Shown one piece after another: positions 43,230-54,202 of a stretch of 64,000 nt of DNA. This DNA comes from Tanytarsus gracilentus (lineage: Eukaryota > Arthropoda > Insecta > Diptera > Chironomidae). The stretch's first letter is position 1, and every line of letters starts with the position of its first letter. Below the pieces are notes generated by a model. It searched no databases. It was not told the DNA's origin and saw nothing but the letters and a program-made list of their open reading frames with translations. The position numbers were made by a program, and so were the translations under genes. The stretch is from positions 434,001-498,000 of the forward strand of contig JAXRKN010000024.1 in the NCBI GenBank assembly GCA_038502055.1, read 5' to 3'.

Positions 43230-43805
43230 AAGTCTCGCTTCAAGACCATCCACGACCTCTTCATCGCTCGATCATCTTCACAAATGTTCAGTTTGCTCTC
43301 AGTCATTCGAATACAAGTCATCTCTCATAATTCACGAGTTACAGCACAAAAAACCAAACGACAAGAAAGAATTGAAGAAATTTTTCCGCTGCAAGCACTG
43401 TGACTTCCTCACCGAGTTCATCGATGACATCAAAAAACACTCGGAGAGCCATAAAAGTAGAAAGAATAATTTAAAAAATTACTTCAAGTGCAAGCATTGC
43501 AAGTTTATGTCGGAAAATAGAGCAGGCATGACTCGACACGTTAAAATTCACAAGAAAAAAAATATCGGATGTTGTCACTGCAGTTCGCTGTTCGATGACG
43601 ACAAAAGTTATCAGGAACACATCGAGAAAGTGCATGCAGACCAGTTTAGTTGCGGTTTGTGTGGCGAAAATTTCATGACAAAGTTCGATCTCGATTCACA
43701 CAAAATGACACAAGAAATTTCCAAAATTGAAAGTTCCGATGAGGTTAATGAAAGTTGATGAAATAAATTAAAGTTGAATAATTTTTAATTCTGTTTTTTA
43801 TTTTG
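43230..43805 (+). pseudogene. 5'-truncated copy of STPR zinc-finger gene 3
   Basis: The frame reads from SLASRPSTTSSSLDHLHKC through all five fingers to DEVNES and a stop at 43756-43758, nearly identical to the reverse complement of 38942-39480, and the match continues into the 3' flank past the AATAAA region. The STPR part and start codon are missing. The frame is still open, so recent origin is likely. It could be a retrocopy or a DNA-level duplication; the parent has no intron to tell them apart. Confidence 0.8.
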
Positions 43806-44963
43806 GACGATCCGACTAAAAAATCTTAAATCTTGACTTTTTTCACGATGTGTCTTCAAAATTTTTATTTTTTTTGGTATGCCTATGCCTATGAAGTTAT
43901 GATTTTAGTAAATTTGAGCTATGAATTTTCATCTGCACATGATCGAACATGACATCCTGTTGGTCGGATCGACTAAATACTTAAATTTTGCTAATCTACC
44001 TGAATTTTTTTTTCATGAAATAAATTCTCAGTTATGGCATTTTTGTTGTTCCTTTTTCTATTTTATTTCCATAATATTTTTTTGCGAGGAGGAGCAGACT
44101 GGAGCTGAAACTTATTAGTCATGCAGGTATTTTTTTTATTTTCCTCTTCTACCTATCCTTAATTAGCTTGCCTCGCTAGTTACCTCGAGTAATTTCTGAG
44201 AACAAAAATGCACATGGATTTTTTTCTTAGGATTGCTGCTCATAATTTCTGAGTAAATCGCAAAAAATGAACTTTAAACTGTTAATTCGCCTTAAAGGCA
44301 CTGATTAAATCCAAAATAAATATATCTTACATGGAGCTTAATTGTTTCACTTTAATTTAAGACCTTTAAAATTTTTCGTCGTCTCCTTCATCCTTTAAAA
44401 ATTGTGTTTTTTCTTGCTCCTAATTTCTGCGTTGATGCTCATAACTTTTGAGTAAATTTGCTCATAATTTCTGAGTAAAATGTTAAATCGAATTATGACT
44501 AGGAACCAATTGCCAAAAAGGCATGTTTTATTTATTTTATTTGTTGGAAAACACATCAAAATTTGAAGAAAAAAAATTTCGGAGCTGCCAAAGTAGCATG
44601 CAGCATGATATATGCTGAAACTTGAGAAAATATCGCCATTGTTTGTGTAAATTGAAGCAAAAGTGTTTTGAAACGTCAAAATCATACAAACATTTTATTG
44701 CCTATATGGAAAATATTTATTATTTCAATATTATCAAATGACACTTGCAGGAATTGAAATTAAGTCCAACAAGCATACCTAGGTCTTAAAAGATATGAAT
44801 TATTTTATTTTCAAAAAAAATCAGAAGTGTTTATTTAAGTCTTAAAAATTTTTATGTGACTTGCTGCCTTGTGTCTTATTTTGAAGACACTGTGATGGCA
44901 ACGTTTGAGAACGAAATTTATTTTTGTTGTATCATACAACTTGTATGTGACCGTTTTGGATAT
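43806..44963. other. Non-coding part of duplication unit 1
   Basis: It is matched almost base for base by 47024-48193 in unit 2. Small open frames on both strands (43921-44118 plus, 44395-44685 minus) are kept only because the duplicates are recent. No domain or signal peptide supports them. Confidence 0.5.
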
Positions 44964-45294
44964 GAACGTAGTTTTGCATAAACCAAAAAATGACTTTAAA
45001 AAAAAACACCACATGCCTGCTTCGGAAAACACATTTATTTGAAATTTTTTCAACCGCTCGATTTTTATTTGCAAAAATCTATCTTAATGAGTGTTTAAAA
45101 ATTAAGATAAAAGATTGATAACACTTCATAGATATCGCCACCAAACTTTTTTCTTGTCTGGTAGTTAAAAAAGAAGTGTTTTTCGCAAATAAAAATCGAG
45201 CGGTTAAAAAATATTTCAAATAAATGTGTTTTCCGAAGCAGGCATGTGGTGTTTTTTTTTAAAGTCATTTTTTGGTTTATGCAAAACTACGTTC
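44964..45294. mobile_element. 331-bp foldback element with an empty site in the sister unit
   Basis: Near-perfect inverted arms of about 112 bp (starting GAACGTAGTTTTGCATAAAC, ending GTTTATGCAAAACTACGTTC) flank a centre of about 108 bp. In unit 2 the sequence GGATATTACAATG at about 48196 is continuous, so this is an insertion. The flanks can be read as a 4-bp ATAT duplication, or as a TA duplication with ends TGAACG..CGTTCA as in Tc1/mariner-type elements. There is no coding capacity, so it is non-autonomous. Confidence 0.85.
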
Positions 45295-45692
45295 ATATTA
45301 CAATGTCAGTTTTAAGGAATGAAAATTCTCAATAGGAAGTTGGAAGTGCTTGTGTCCAATGTCGGAAGTGACTATTTCCAAAGTTGGAAATGATTATATT
45401 GCACTCAAAATTTATTTATAGACACAACTTATTTAACTGATAAATTTTAAATTTTATTTTTAGTTAAATTTTCCTTTTAATTTCTTTTAAACATTTTATG
45501 ACATAAGAAAAAATCCGATGTCAATATTGGTGTGTGCAAATTCAATAACACATTTACTTGCAACAAGAAGCGAGAGCAATAAACTTGCTCCCAAAGTAAT
45601 TAACCTCAGGTAAAAAATCAGGTAAATAAGTTTGGTGAATTTCTTCGAAAAGTAAGACAAACTCGAATTCTACGATTTCATCCTAAAAATCA

Positions 45693-45700
45693 TATAAATA
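45693..45700 (+). promoter_or_regulatory. TATA box of glycine-rich peptide 2
   Basis: TATAAATA lies 72 bp upstream of the start codon. TTCAGTC, an initiator-like motif, follows about 25 bp downstream. Confidence 0.6.
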
Positions 45701-45764
45701 GCCAACATTTCTTCGTTCAGTCATCAGTTTTGGAGAAACCTTCAAGTCGAAAACACTTCTAAAA

Positions 45765-45935
45765 ATGAAAATTCTCTTCTTGTTCTTTCTTTTAATCGCG
45801 GCAATTTTTGCTGCTCCATCGATTGATTTTGAGTCAACCCTTCTGGGAGGAGGAGGTGGAGGTGGAGGAGGTGGAGGCGGAGGTGGCGGAGGTGGAGGTG
45901 GAGGTGCAGCATTTGAACACGGCGGCGGCTGTTAA
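45765..45935 (+). CDS. Secreted glycine-rich peptide 2
   Basis: It encodes 56 residues. It matches peptide 1 in signal peptide (MKILFLFFLLIAAIFAAPS), IDFESTLL and tail AAFEHGGGC, with one glycine fewer in the run. It lies in unit 2 and keeps a good TATA box. Function unknown. Confidence 0.7.
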   Translation: MKILFLFFLLIAAIFAAPSIDFESTLLGGGGGGGGGGGGGGGGGGGGAAFEHGGGC

Positions 45936-46499
45936 AATACTCACTAAGGTAATTAATCAAAAATTAACAAAATTATTAAATTTTATTAAGAAATAATTTT
46001 CATTTGTTTCTATTTAGGCTCTCACGAACATTTTATACAATGAATAAAATTTGTAGAAAATCCAGCGGGAACACAAAAAAAAATTGAATTGTTATATTCA
46101 GGAAAGAATAAATTCGCATTAAAAAGTTTCAAATTTAAGATTTCTTTTAAAGTTATTTACTATTTTAAATTTACAGCAAGCACTTTTTAGTGTTTTGTGC
46201 AAGGACTGATCACGATTTTAGAATTAATTAGATGACAGCTATTAAAAAATTAAGAGTTCTGCATGCTTTGTGTCCATCTTGATCTAGTCCTATGTCGCTA
46301 CCTCTTTGTCGTCTATCAATCCAAACCATGACAGCTATAAAAAGATGACTATGGTTTTTATAAACTTGAATTTTAAAATTTTTTAATTGAATTTTAATTT
46401 TAATTAGATTTCAATGAATTTGCAGAATTTTCTAACTTTTCTAACATCCTGATTTAATTTTGAAATAAATTCTGAAGAATTATAAAAAGTCTAGAAAAG

Positions 46500-47020
46500 T
46501 CTGCTTAAGCATACGACTCTTATGCTCGTCTTTACAAATGTTAGTTTGTCTAGTCATTGAATAAGTCATTCTATAATTAGAGTTAAGCAAAAAAAAAAGA
46601 AAGAAAGAATTGAAGAAATTTTTCGCTGCAAGCACTGTGCTTCCTCACGAGTTATGTGACATTAAAAAAATGGAGAGCCACAAAAGTAGAAAGAATAATT
46701 TAAAAAATTACTTCAAGTGCAAGCATTGCAAGTTCATGTCGGAAAATAGAGCAGGAATGACTCGACACGTTAGAATTCACAAGAAAAAAAATATCGGATG
46801 TTGTCACTGCAGTTCGCTGTTCGACGACGACAAAAGCTAACGAGAAAGTGCATGCAGACCAGTTTAGTTGCGGTTTGTGTGGCGAAAATTTCATGACAAA
46901 GTTCGATCTCGATTCACACAAAATGACACAAGAAATTTCCAAAATTGAAAGTTCCGATGAGGTTAATGAAAGTTGATGAAATAAATTAAAGTTGAATAAT
47001 TTTTAATTCTGTTTTTTATT
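46500..47020 (+). pseudogene. Degraded copy of STPR zinc-finger gene 3
   Basis: It matches the copy at 43230-43805, but from about 46480 to 46670 it carries twenty or more small deletions, nearly all removing a C, and a later replacement at about 46838 removes part of the fourth finger and adds a stop. Between 46675 and 46835 and after 46845 it is almost identical to the unit 1 copy. The frame is destroyed. Confidence 0.8.
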
Positions 47021-48411
47021 TTGGACGATCCGACTAAAAAATCTTAAATCTTGACTTTTTTCACGATGTGTCTTCAAAATTTTTATTTTTTTTGGTATGC
47101 CTATGCCTATGAAGTTATGATTTTAGTAAATTTGAGCTATGAATTTTCATCTGCACATGATCGAACATGACATCCTGTTGGTCGGATCGACTAAATACTT
47201 AAATTTTGCTAATCTACCTGAATTTTTTTTTCATGAAATAAATTCTCAGTTATGGCATTTTTGTTGTTCCTTTTTCTATTTTATTTCCATAATATTTTTT
47301 TGCGAGGAGGAGCAGACTGGAGCTGAAACTTATTAGTCATGCAGGTATTTTTTTTATTTTCCTCTTCTACCTATCCTTAATTAGCTTGCCTCGCTAGTTA
47401 CCTCGAGTAATTTCTGAGAACAAAAATGCACATGGATTTTTTTCTTAGGATTGCTGCTCATAATTTCTGAGTAAATCGCAAAAAATGAACTTTAAACTGT
47501 TAATTCGCCTTAAAGGCACTGATTAAATCCAAAATAAATATATCTTACATGGAGCTTAATTGTTTCACTTTAATTTAAGACCTTTAAAATTTTTCGTCGT
47601 CTCCTTCATCCTTTAAAAATTGTGTTTTTTCTTGCTCCTAATTTCTGCGTTGATGCTCATAACTTTTGAGTAAATTTGCTCATAATTTCTGAGTAAAATG
47701 TTAAATCGAATTATGACTAGGAACCAATTGCCAAAAAGGCATATTTTATTTATTTTATTTGTTGGAAAACACATCAAGATTTGAAGAAAAAATATTTCGG
47801 AGCTGCCAAAGTAGCATGCAGCATGATATATGCTGAAACTTGAGAAAATATCGCGATTGTTTGTGTAAATTGAAGCAAAAGTGTTTTGAAACGTCAAAAT
47901 CATACAAACATTTTATTGCCTATATGGAAAATATTTATTATTTCAATATTATCAAATGACACTTGCAGGAATTGAAATTAAGTCCAACAAGCATACCTAG
48001 GTCTTAAAAGATATGAATTATTTTATTTTCAAAAAAAATCAGAAGTGTTTATTTAAGTCTTAAAAATTTTTATGTGACTTGCTGCCTTGTGTCTTATTTT
48101 GAAGACACTGTGATGGCAGATCTTTATTTGTGAGGCAACGTTTGAGAACGAAATTTATTTTTGTTGTATCATACAACTTGTATGTGACCGTTTTGGATAT
48201 TACAATGTCAGTTTTAAGGAATGAAAATTCTCAATAGGAAGTTGGAAGTGCTTGTGTCCAATGTCGGAAGTGACTATTTCCAAAGTTGGAAATGATTATA
48301 TGCACTCAAAATTTATTTATAGACACAACTTATTTAACTGATAAATTTTAAATTTTATTTTTAGTTAAATTTTCCTTTTAATTTCTTTTAAACATTTTAT
48401 GACATAAGAAA
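47021..48411. other. Non-coding part of duplication unit 2
   Basis: Counterpart of 43806-45509. No supported gene; the same small open frames as in unit 1 appear at 47139-47336 and 47613-47903. Confidence 0.5.
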
Positions 48412-48593
48412 AAATCCGATGTCAATATTGGTGTGTGCAAATTCAATAACACATTTACTTGCAACAAGAAGCGAGAGCAATAAACTTGCTCCCAAAGTAA
48501 TTAACCTCAGGTAAAAAATCAGGTAAATAAGTTTGGTGAATTTCTTCGAAAAGTAAGACAAACTCGAATTCTACGATTTCATCTTAAAAATCA

Positions 48594-48600
48594 TATAAAT
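48594..48600 (+). promoter_or_regulatory. TATA box of glycine-rich peptide 3
   Basis: TATAAAT lies 72 bp upstream of the start codon, in the same context as unit 2. Confidence 0.55.
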
Positions 48601-48665
48601 AGCCAACATTTCTTCGTTCAGTCATCAGTTTTGGAGAAACCTTCAAGTCGAAAACACTTCTAAAA

Positions 48666-48869
48666 ATGAAAATTCTCTTCTTGTTCTTTCTTTTAATCGC
48701 GGCAATTTTTGCTGCTCCATCGATTGATTTTGAATCAACCCTTCTGGGAGGAGGAGGTGGAGGTGGAGGAGGAGGTGGAGGCGGCGGCGGTGGAGGCGGC
48801 GGAGGAATTGTAGCATTTGGAGGCGGCGGCGGCGGTGGAGGTGGAGGAGGAGGTGGTGGCGGCCGTTAA
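48666..48869 (+). CDS. Secreted glycine-rich peptide 3
   Basis: It encodes 67 residues. The signal peptide and IDFESTLL match peptides 1 and 2, but the glycine run is broken by IVAF into two blocks and the tail is GGGR with no cysteine. It is the longest and most diverged of the three. The minus strand is also open through here because of the GGN repeats; that frame is rejected. Confidence 0.65.
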   Translation: MKILFLFFLLIAAIFAAPSIDFESTLLGGGGGGGGGGGGGGGGGGGGIVAFGGGGGGGGGGGGGGGR

Positions 48870-49689
48870 TCAAATACTCATTGCCGATGATTTTCATAAG
48901 ATTCATAGCTAAGGTAATTCAACACAAAATTAACAAAATTATTAAATTTTATTAAGAAATAATTTTAATTTTTTTCAATTTAGGCTGACAAGAACATTTT
49001 TTACAATGAACAATGAATCCAATTTGAAGAAAATCCAACAAGAACACAAAAATATCGAAATTTTTATATTCAAGAAAGAATAAATTCGCATTAAAAAATT
49101 TCAAATTTAAGATTTCTTTTAAACCTTTTTACTTTTTAAAATTACAGCAAACACTTTTTAGTGTTTTGTTAAAGGACTGATCACGATTTTAGAATTAAAT
49201 GACAACTTTAAAAAATTAAAAGTCTTACATGGTTTGCGTCCATCCTGATTTAGTCCTGTGTCGCTACCTCTTTGTCGTCTATCAATCCAAACCATGACAG
49301 CTTTAAAAAGTTGTCTCAGGTTTTTATAAATTTGAATTTTTAAATTTTTAAAGAAATCTAATGAGTTTTTGCAGAATTTTCTAACTTTTATAACATCCTA
49401 ATTAATTTTGTTAAAAATTCAGAAGAACAAAAACACCGTTACAAAAAATTTCAAATTTTGATGTTTTTCAATTCTTTTTCAACTTTGATTCCTTTTTACC
49501 GGGATTCATTCATAAATGATAAAAACAAAAATTAAAATAAAATTTCAAAAACTTTTAAATCGACACGAGAAAAAGAAATATTTAAAAATTATGAAATTAG
49601 CTCAAAAATCAAGTCACAAAATTTTCGGATCGTCCCCAAAAATATTTTTTGTAAACAAAACAAATTCAAATTAAATAACTTACAGAAAA
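48870..49689. other. Spacer before the ZAD gene
   Basis: This is the tail of duplication unit 3, then AT-rich sequence upstream of the ZAD gene. No coding exon seen. Confidence 0.4.
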
Positions 49690-50908
49690 ATGGCCAATTC
49701 TGAAGCTCTTTGCCGTTTATGTTCGAAAGAAAAGAAGCCACTCGTTCCAATCCTCGAGGACAATCCGCTGAAGGTTAAAGAGAAAATGTGGAATTTCCTT
49801 AAAATTAAGGTAGCAAAAAAAATCATTAAATAAATTTAAAATATCAAGAAAAAAAATTCATTTTAGGTTTCACCGACTTCAGCTCTTCCTCGACAAATTT
49901 GCCTCGACTGCCTCACCAAACTCAATCAATTTAACGAGTTTTACGTTCAAATACAAGAAAATCAGGTGATTCTTCAGCTTCTCTTCAATGAGAAACCCGA
50001 AAGTTCAGATCTACCGTCATCAGAGATTTGCACTCAAACCGACGTTCCGCAAACACCCGACGAAAGTCAATTTTACATCATCGAAGAAATCACAAATGAC
50101 GACGAAAGCAAGCACAGCGAGATGCGAATTGAAGACGACGATGAAGATTCGACTGAAAACGATAAATCTCATTTTGAGGTAATCGAGGAAGTTTCAGTGA
50201 AAGAAGAGAGCAGATCGAGAAGAAAATTTGATCGATTCGATTGCTATGTGTGCAAGGAGCAGCTTCCTGGAAATTATCCATTCGTTCAACATTTCGAAGC
50301 AAATCATCCCGAAAAAGAGCTAAAATATCAATGTTATGTGTGCAGTGGCTTCGTGAAGAAATATCGATCATTCACCAGACACATTGAGAGTCACATCGAG
50401 AAGAGATTTGCGTGAGTTTAAATTGTTTAACTAAATTTTAGAACTAATCAAATTAAATTAATAAATTTAAAAATTATTTTTCAGCTGCGACATTTGCGAT
50501 CTCAAATTTAGCCAGAAAATTACTCTCATCTCGCATCTTACCTCCCACTCGAACATCAAAAAATTCGAATGCACCGACTGCAATCTCAGTTTCAAACAAA
50601 ATTCGTCTCTCTTCAAGCATCGAAAGCAAAAGCACCTCAATGATGTTCCATCGTGTCAGCTCTGCAATCGAACATTCGTCAATAATGAAACTTATCAGCA
50701 GCACTTGAGGAGCAAGCACAATGTGGACGATAAAAATATTGTTTGTGGCGAGTGCAACAAAAAGTTTGCATCAAAATCGGCGCTCTCTTATCATAAAATG
50801 TCAATTCACTCGAAGGTTAAGGCTGTAAAGTGTGAGAAGTGCCAGGAGGAGTTTAAAAATCAAGTCACTTTGGTGAGACACAAGAAAAATTGCCACAAGA
50901 AAAAATAA
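49690..50908 (+). CDS. ZAD-type C2H2 zinc-finger transcription factor 1
   Basis: Exons 49690-49809, 49867-50411 and 50485-50908 give 362 residues. The N-terminal ZAD (zinc-finger-associated domain) has its two cysteine pairs in CRLC and CLDC. An acidic linker follows, with DDDEDSTEND. About seven C2H2 fingers follow: CYVCKEQLPGNYPFVQHFE, CYVCSGFVKKYRSFTRHIE, CDICDLKFSQKITLISH, CTDCNLSFKQNSSLFKH, CQLCNRTFVNNETYQQH, CGECNKKFASKSALSYH and CEKCQEEFKNQVTLVRH. ZAD domains dimerise and are greatly expanded in insects. A DNA-binding nuclear regulator is expected. Confidence 0.9.
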
Positions 50909-51339
50909 ACTTTGCTTTAAATAAAATTCTTAATTTATTTGAACGCATTTTTGCAAAAACTGCTGATCGACTAAATTAAAAAATTACACATTAGTTAAAT
51001 TTTACGAAAATCCAATTAATTTTCGATGTAAATCGTAACGTTTTTTTAAAATTTGAAAATAATTTCCAACGGTTTATTTTGATTTTCCAAAGCCAACCTT
51101 TAGTCGGTCTTAAAAATTAAAATAAAGGATGAAAATTCTTCCTTGATATCGTCAATATACTTTTTACTATTCAGACAACTATTGATAGCTCAAAATAAAG
51201 AGATTTTAGGATAAATAAAATTAAGCACTGAAACTGTTTTCAAATGTTCAGATAAGCCACTAGAACCATAGACCTCGTAGGCTGGACTTAAACCAACACC
51301 TCAATCTATGTATGTTCAGCACATTTTGCAAAAATCCGT
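50909..51339. other. Convergent spacer between the two ZAD genes
   Basis: The genes face each other. A copy of the TAACGT-TTTTTAAAATTTGAAA motif lies at about 51036. No gene seen. Confidence 0.4.
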
Positions 51340-52269
51340 TCATTTACTTCTATTTTTGAGTTCAAATATTTCCGCTCGTTCGAACTTATTAAAAATATCC
51401 TTATGATGAATCACTAAATGTCGTCGGATGTTTGAGGTGCCGTTATTGTTAACGTTTTGAGCCCACGACTTTTCGATGCCATTTTTAACGCAGATTTTGC
51501 ATTGATACTCAAAAACTTCTCCTTTCACGTTGATCACCTCAATGAAGTTGAGATATTTTTGCTTATTTTTAGTATTAAAAAATTGTTTTGAGATTTCAGT
51601 TGGCTCAGAATTGTCATCGTCGTCGAGATTGGCGATGACGAGATCCAGTTGAGGTGGGGATGGACTTTGATAGTATTCTAAAATTGAGGAATTATTAAAT
51701 GAATTCAATTAATTAGAAATTCTCTCACCTGGATGCATGTGCTTGATGTGTCGGTTCAAGTTGGAAGTTGTATGACTGAAAGTTCCGCCACAAATGTGAC
51801 AAGTGTAAGATTTCTTCTCCTTCTCGTAATTTTTATCCTCGATTTCATCAGAATCGTCCTCCAGTCGATGATTAGATCGAATGCGTCGTTTAACATTTTG
51901 TAATTTTGATGATTGATTAACTGGAAAATATTTTGTGGACTCTTCGGAATCGGTTAATTCATTTTCGTACACGATTGTGCTTTGGCTTTGGTCTTCCTGC
52001 TTAATACTGACTGCATTTACAATTTTCGGCACAAAGTTTTGGCTTTTAAACTTAATTTCACTTTGAACGCTCTTTTCGCGCAGCTCTTGTGCCTCAAAAA
52101 CTGTTTTTAAACATTTTCGGCAAATATTTTTGGAAAAATTATCAGCTGCATCGATTTTGATGGGACATATTAGGGTAATTATGTCGGATATGAGTCGCTC
52201 CTTGTGAAAACTAAATACTGACTTTGAGTTATATGAATTTTCAGCGCAGAGACGACAGGTTGCGTCCAT
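51340..52269 (-). CDS. ZAD protein 2 with one C2H2-like and one BED-like finger
   Basis: Exons 51729-52269 and 51340-51677 give 292 residues. The ZAD cysteines are in CRLC and CRKC. A charged linker leads to one finger, CHICGGTFSHTTSNLNRH. The second exon has CKICVKNGIEKSWAQNVN followed by SNIRRHLVIHH, which fits a BED-type finger (Cys pair, long spacing, His pair). BED fingers are typical of hAT-transposase-derived proteins, so this may be a ZAD gene that gained such a domain. A nuclear DNA-binding role is likely. Confidence 0.82.
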
Positions 52270-52523
52270 GATTATTTTTAATTAATTTTGTTTATTGTGA
52301 GTTTGTTTATTTTTTTTGTAGCAGAATTTCACACGCTTTGAATTTAAATTTTTAAAATACGTTACAGAGTTTAAATTTTAAATAAACATTTTTTAAACTT
52401 TTAAATAATTAATTTTTAAAATTTTTTTATTAACTTTTAATAAATAATTAACTAAATCGCTTAATTGATAGAAAATTTTTAATTTTTAATTTTAAATCTC
52501 GCCAACTTTCACTCCCCTTTTTT

Positions 52524-53791
52524 ATGAGAACTAAAATCAACAAATCACAGCTGTGTCACAAAAAAATGAACGACATTTTTTTCAAGAATTTTCCATCATT
52601 AAACAGCAATTCAAAAGAGAATCGAAAGCATCGTCAAATAGCTCGTGACTACAAAGAATATCTGAAAACTTGCAAATCAATTAGCGAAAGTTCGAGTAGA
52701 GGTGAAGAGAAAAAATTTCAATTGCCATCTTCGATTTTTTTAGTTGACGAACGAAATCAGAGGGAAAACGAGCGACGACTTGAGAGTAAAAAGAATTATC
52801 AGAAAATTCTCCAGGAACAAATTAATGAAGCGAGACGGAAGAAAGAGATTGAAAAGTTGAAGGAGGAGCAGGACAAGTTTTTAGCTGAGAGGTAAAAAAA
52901 AATTGAGATTTTCACGAAATATTTTTAATGGAATTTATTTAATTTTTAATTTTTATTAATTTTTTTTTCGATTTTTATAAAAATTTCCCCGTATTAATTG
53001 AAGTTTAAACTAATTTTCTATCTAACTTCTTTTTAGACGTCTAAAATCGCAAATAGCCAAACTCCAAGAAGAGAGTCGCCTCCAACAAAAGCTCAATCCT
53101 CGAATTTGCCTCTCTGAAAACGAAAAATTCGCAAGAAACGACACAAAAACCAACTCAAATCATGTCTATAAGTATTTCAGTAAATCATCGCCGAGAATTG
53201 ACAGTGCGCTCTTTGGCTATCGAAGATTCTTCGATGATCTTCAGATTAATGATAAAGAAAGATCAAATCACTGCATGCGATGCCATAAGTCACTCGAAAA
53301 ACTCTGTAGGGATTGCGATGAAGAGGAAAGAATCTCAACAATGAGCACAATGAAGTCAATCGAAAGTGAAAGCTTCAAATCAGCAAAATCTCAACCGTTT
53401 TCATTCAACCATGAAGCAAATTCAATTTTCAATCATGACGAGAATATTTTAAGGAATTATCTAAAAACTTACAATCAAATGACGAATTATCAAAAATTGT
53501 ATGGTGATTTACGAAATAGAAAATTGAGGAAGGAAGTTGAGGATAAGAAAATTGAGGAAAAAAAGGTATAAAAAATTTCCGTTAAAATTTGAATTTCTTC
53601 TTACACAATTTGTAACGTATTTTTATGATTCAAAAATTTTGCTTTTAAATTTTTTTTAATCAGTTAAAACTTTAATTAACTTCCAGCCTCTTGCTGATCC
53701 CATCGATGACCTTCTCAACAACGCTCAATATGCCGTCATCACTGGCTACGCTACGAGTCTGTTAAAATCTCAAGACGAAGCTGCAAAATAG
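52524..53791 (+). CDS. Unrecognised coiled-coil protein with an in-frame TAG
   Basis: Exons 52524-52891, 53037-53565 and 53687-53791 give 333 residues to the first stop. The frame continues open after this TAG for 34 more codons to a second TAG at 53894-53896, and that extension (KVPQIDFTNHNPEYWMSNIP) looks like real coding sequence. The first half has long Glu/Lys/Arg/Gln helices (coiled coil). A CMRCHKSLEKLCRDC segment near the middle could bind zinc. No signal peptide or membrane segment. I do not recognise the family. Either the TAG is read through, or it is a mutation or sequence error. Confidence 0.7.
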
Positions 53792-53896
53792 CGAATAAAA
53801 ATATCCACAAAAGTGCCTCAAATCGATTTCACAAATCACAATCCAGAATATTGGATGTCGAACATTCCCGGAGAAGTTGAAGAACCATCAAGTTAG

Positions 53897-54202
53897 TGGC
53901 TTTCATCAAATTATTATTGCTTCCAATCAAAAAAAAATAGTGATATTAGGATAAAAAAGAGAAATTATAAATTTTTATGAAATTATTAAGCTTTTACCGC
54001 ATTTTGTTGCAATTTAATAAAAATTAGAGTTAAAAAATTAATTTTTTCAATCATTTTTTTTATTTCATTGTCAAATTGTTCAAATCACTAATTAAATGGA
54101 TTATCCTAGAAAAAACGTGTCGTTCACTTTTTTATTGATATATTTAAAGCTTTTAAAATTGTGACGTGAGAAGTTTGCGTGCTTCGAGACAATAAAAAAA
54201 AC
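53897..54202. other. Convergent spacer before the ERG28-like gene
   Basis: AT-rich 3' flanks of two converging genes; an AATAAA-like signal is near 54018. Nothing else seen. Confidence 0.4.

Larger units (their letters stand above)
42237..45509 (+). repeat. Tandem duplication unit 1
   Basis: It begins at AAATCCGATGTCAATATTGG, which recurs at 45512 and 48415. It holds a glycine-rich peptide gene, a truncated copy of STPR gene 3, a long non-coding part and, only in this unit, a 331-bp foldback insertion at 44964-45294. Outside that insertion and the pseudogene it is nearly identical to unit 2. Confidence 0.85.
45510..48411 (+). repeat. Tandem duplication unit 2
   Basis: It has the same order as unit 1: glycine-rich peptide gene, copy of the STPR zinc-finger gene (here broken), and long non-coding part. 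It lacks the foldback element. Near 48118 it keeps 19 bp (between two GGCA repeats) that unit 1 lost. Confidence 0.85.
48412..49440 (+). repeat. Tandem duplication unit 3 (partial)
   Basis: It starts like units 1 and 2 and holds a third glycine-rich peptide gene and its diverged downstream region to about 49435 (matching TCTGAAGAAT near 43201). It ends before the zinc-finger copy, so the copy was added to an ancestor of units 1 and 2 only, or lost here. Confidence 0.75.

Noticed and set aside
43921..44118. 65-residue frame repeated at 47139-47336
   Set aside because: Conserved only because the duplication is recent. No domain, signal peptide or splice context.
44395..44685. 96-residue minus-strand frame repeated at 47613-47903
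   Set aside because: Same reason; AT-rich, with no recognisable features.
50090..50719. Minus-strand frames opposite the ZAD gene
   Set aside because: Shadows of the zinc-finger exons.
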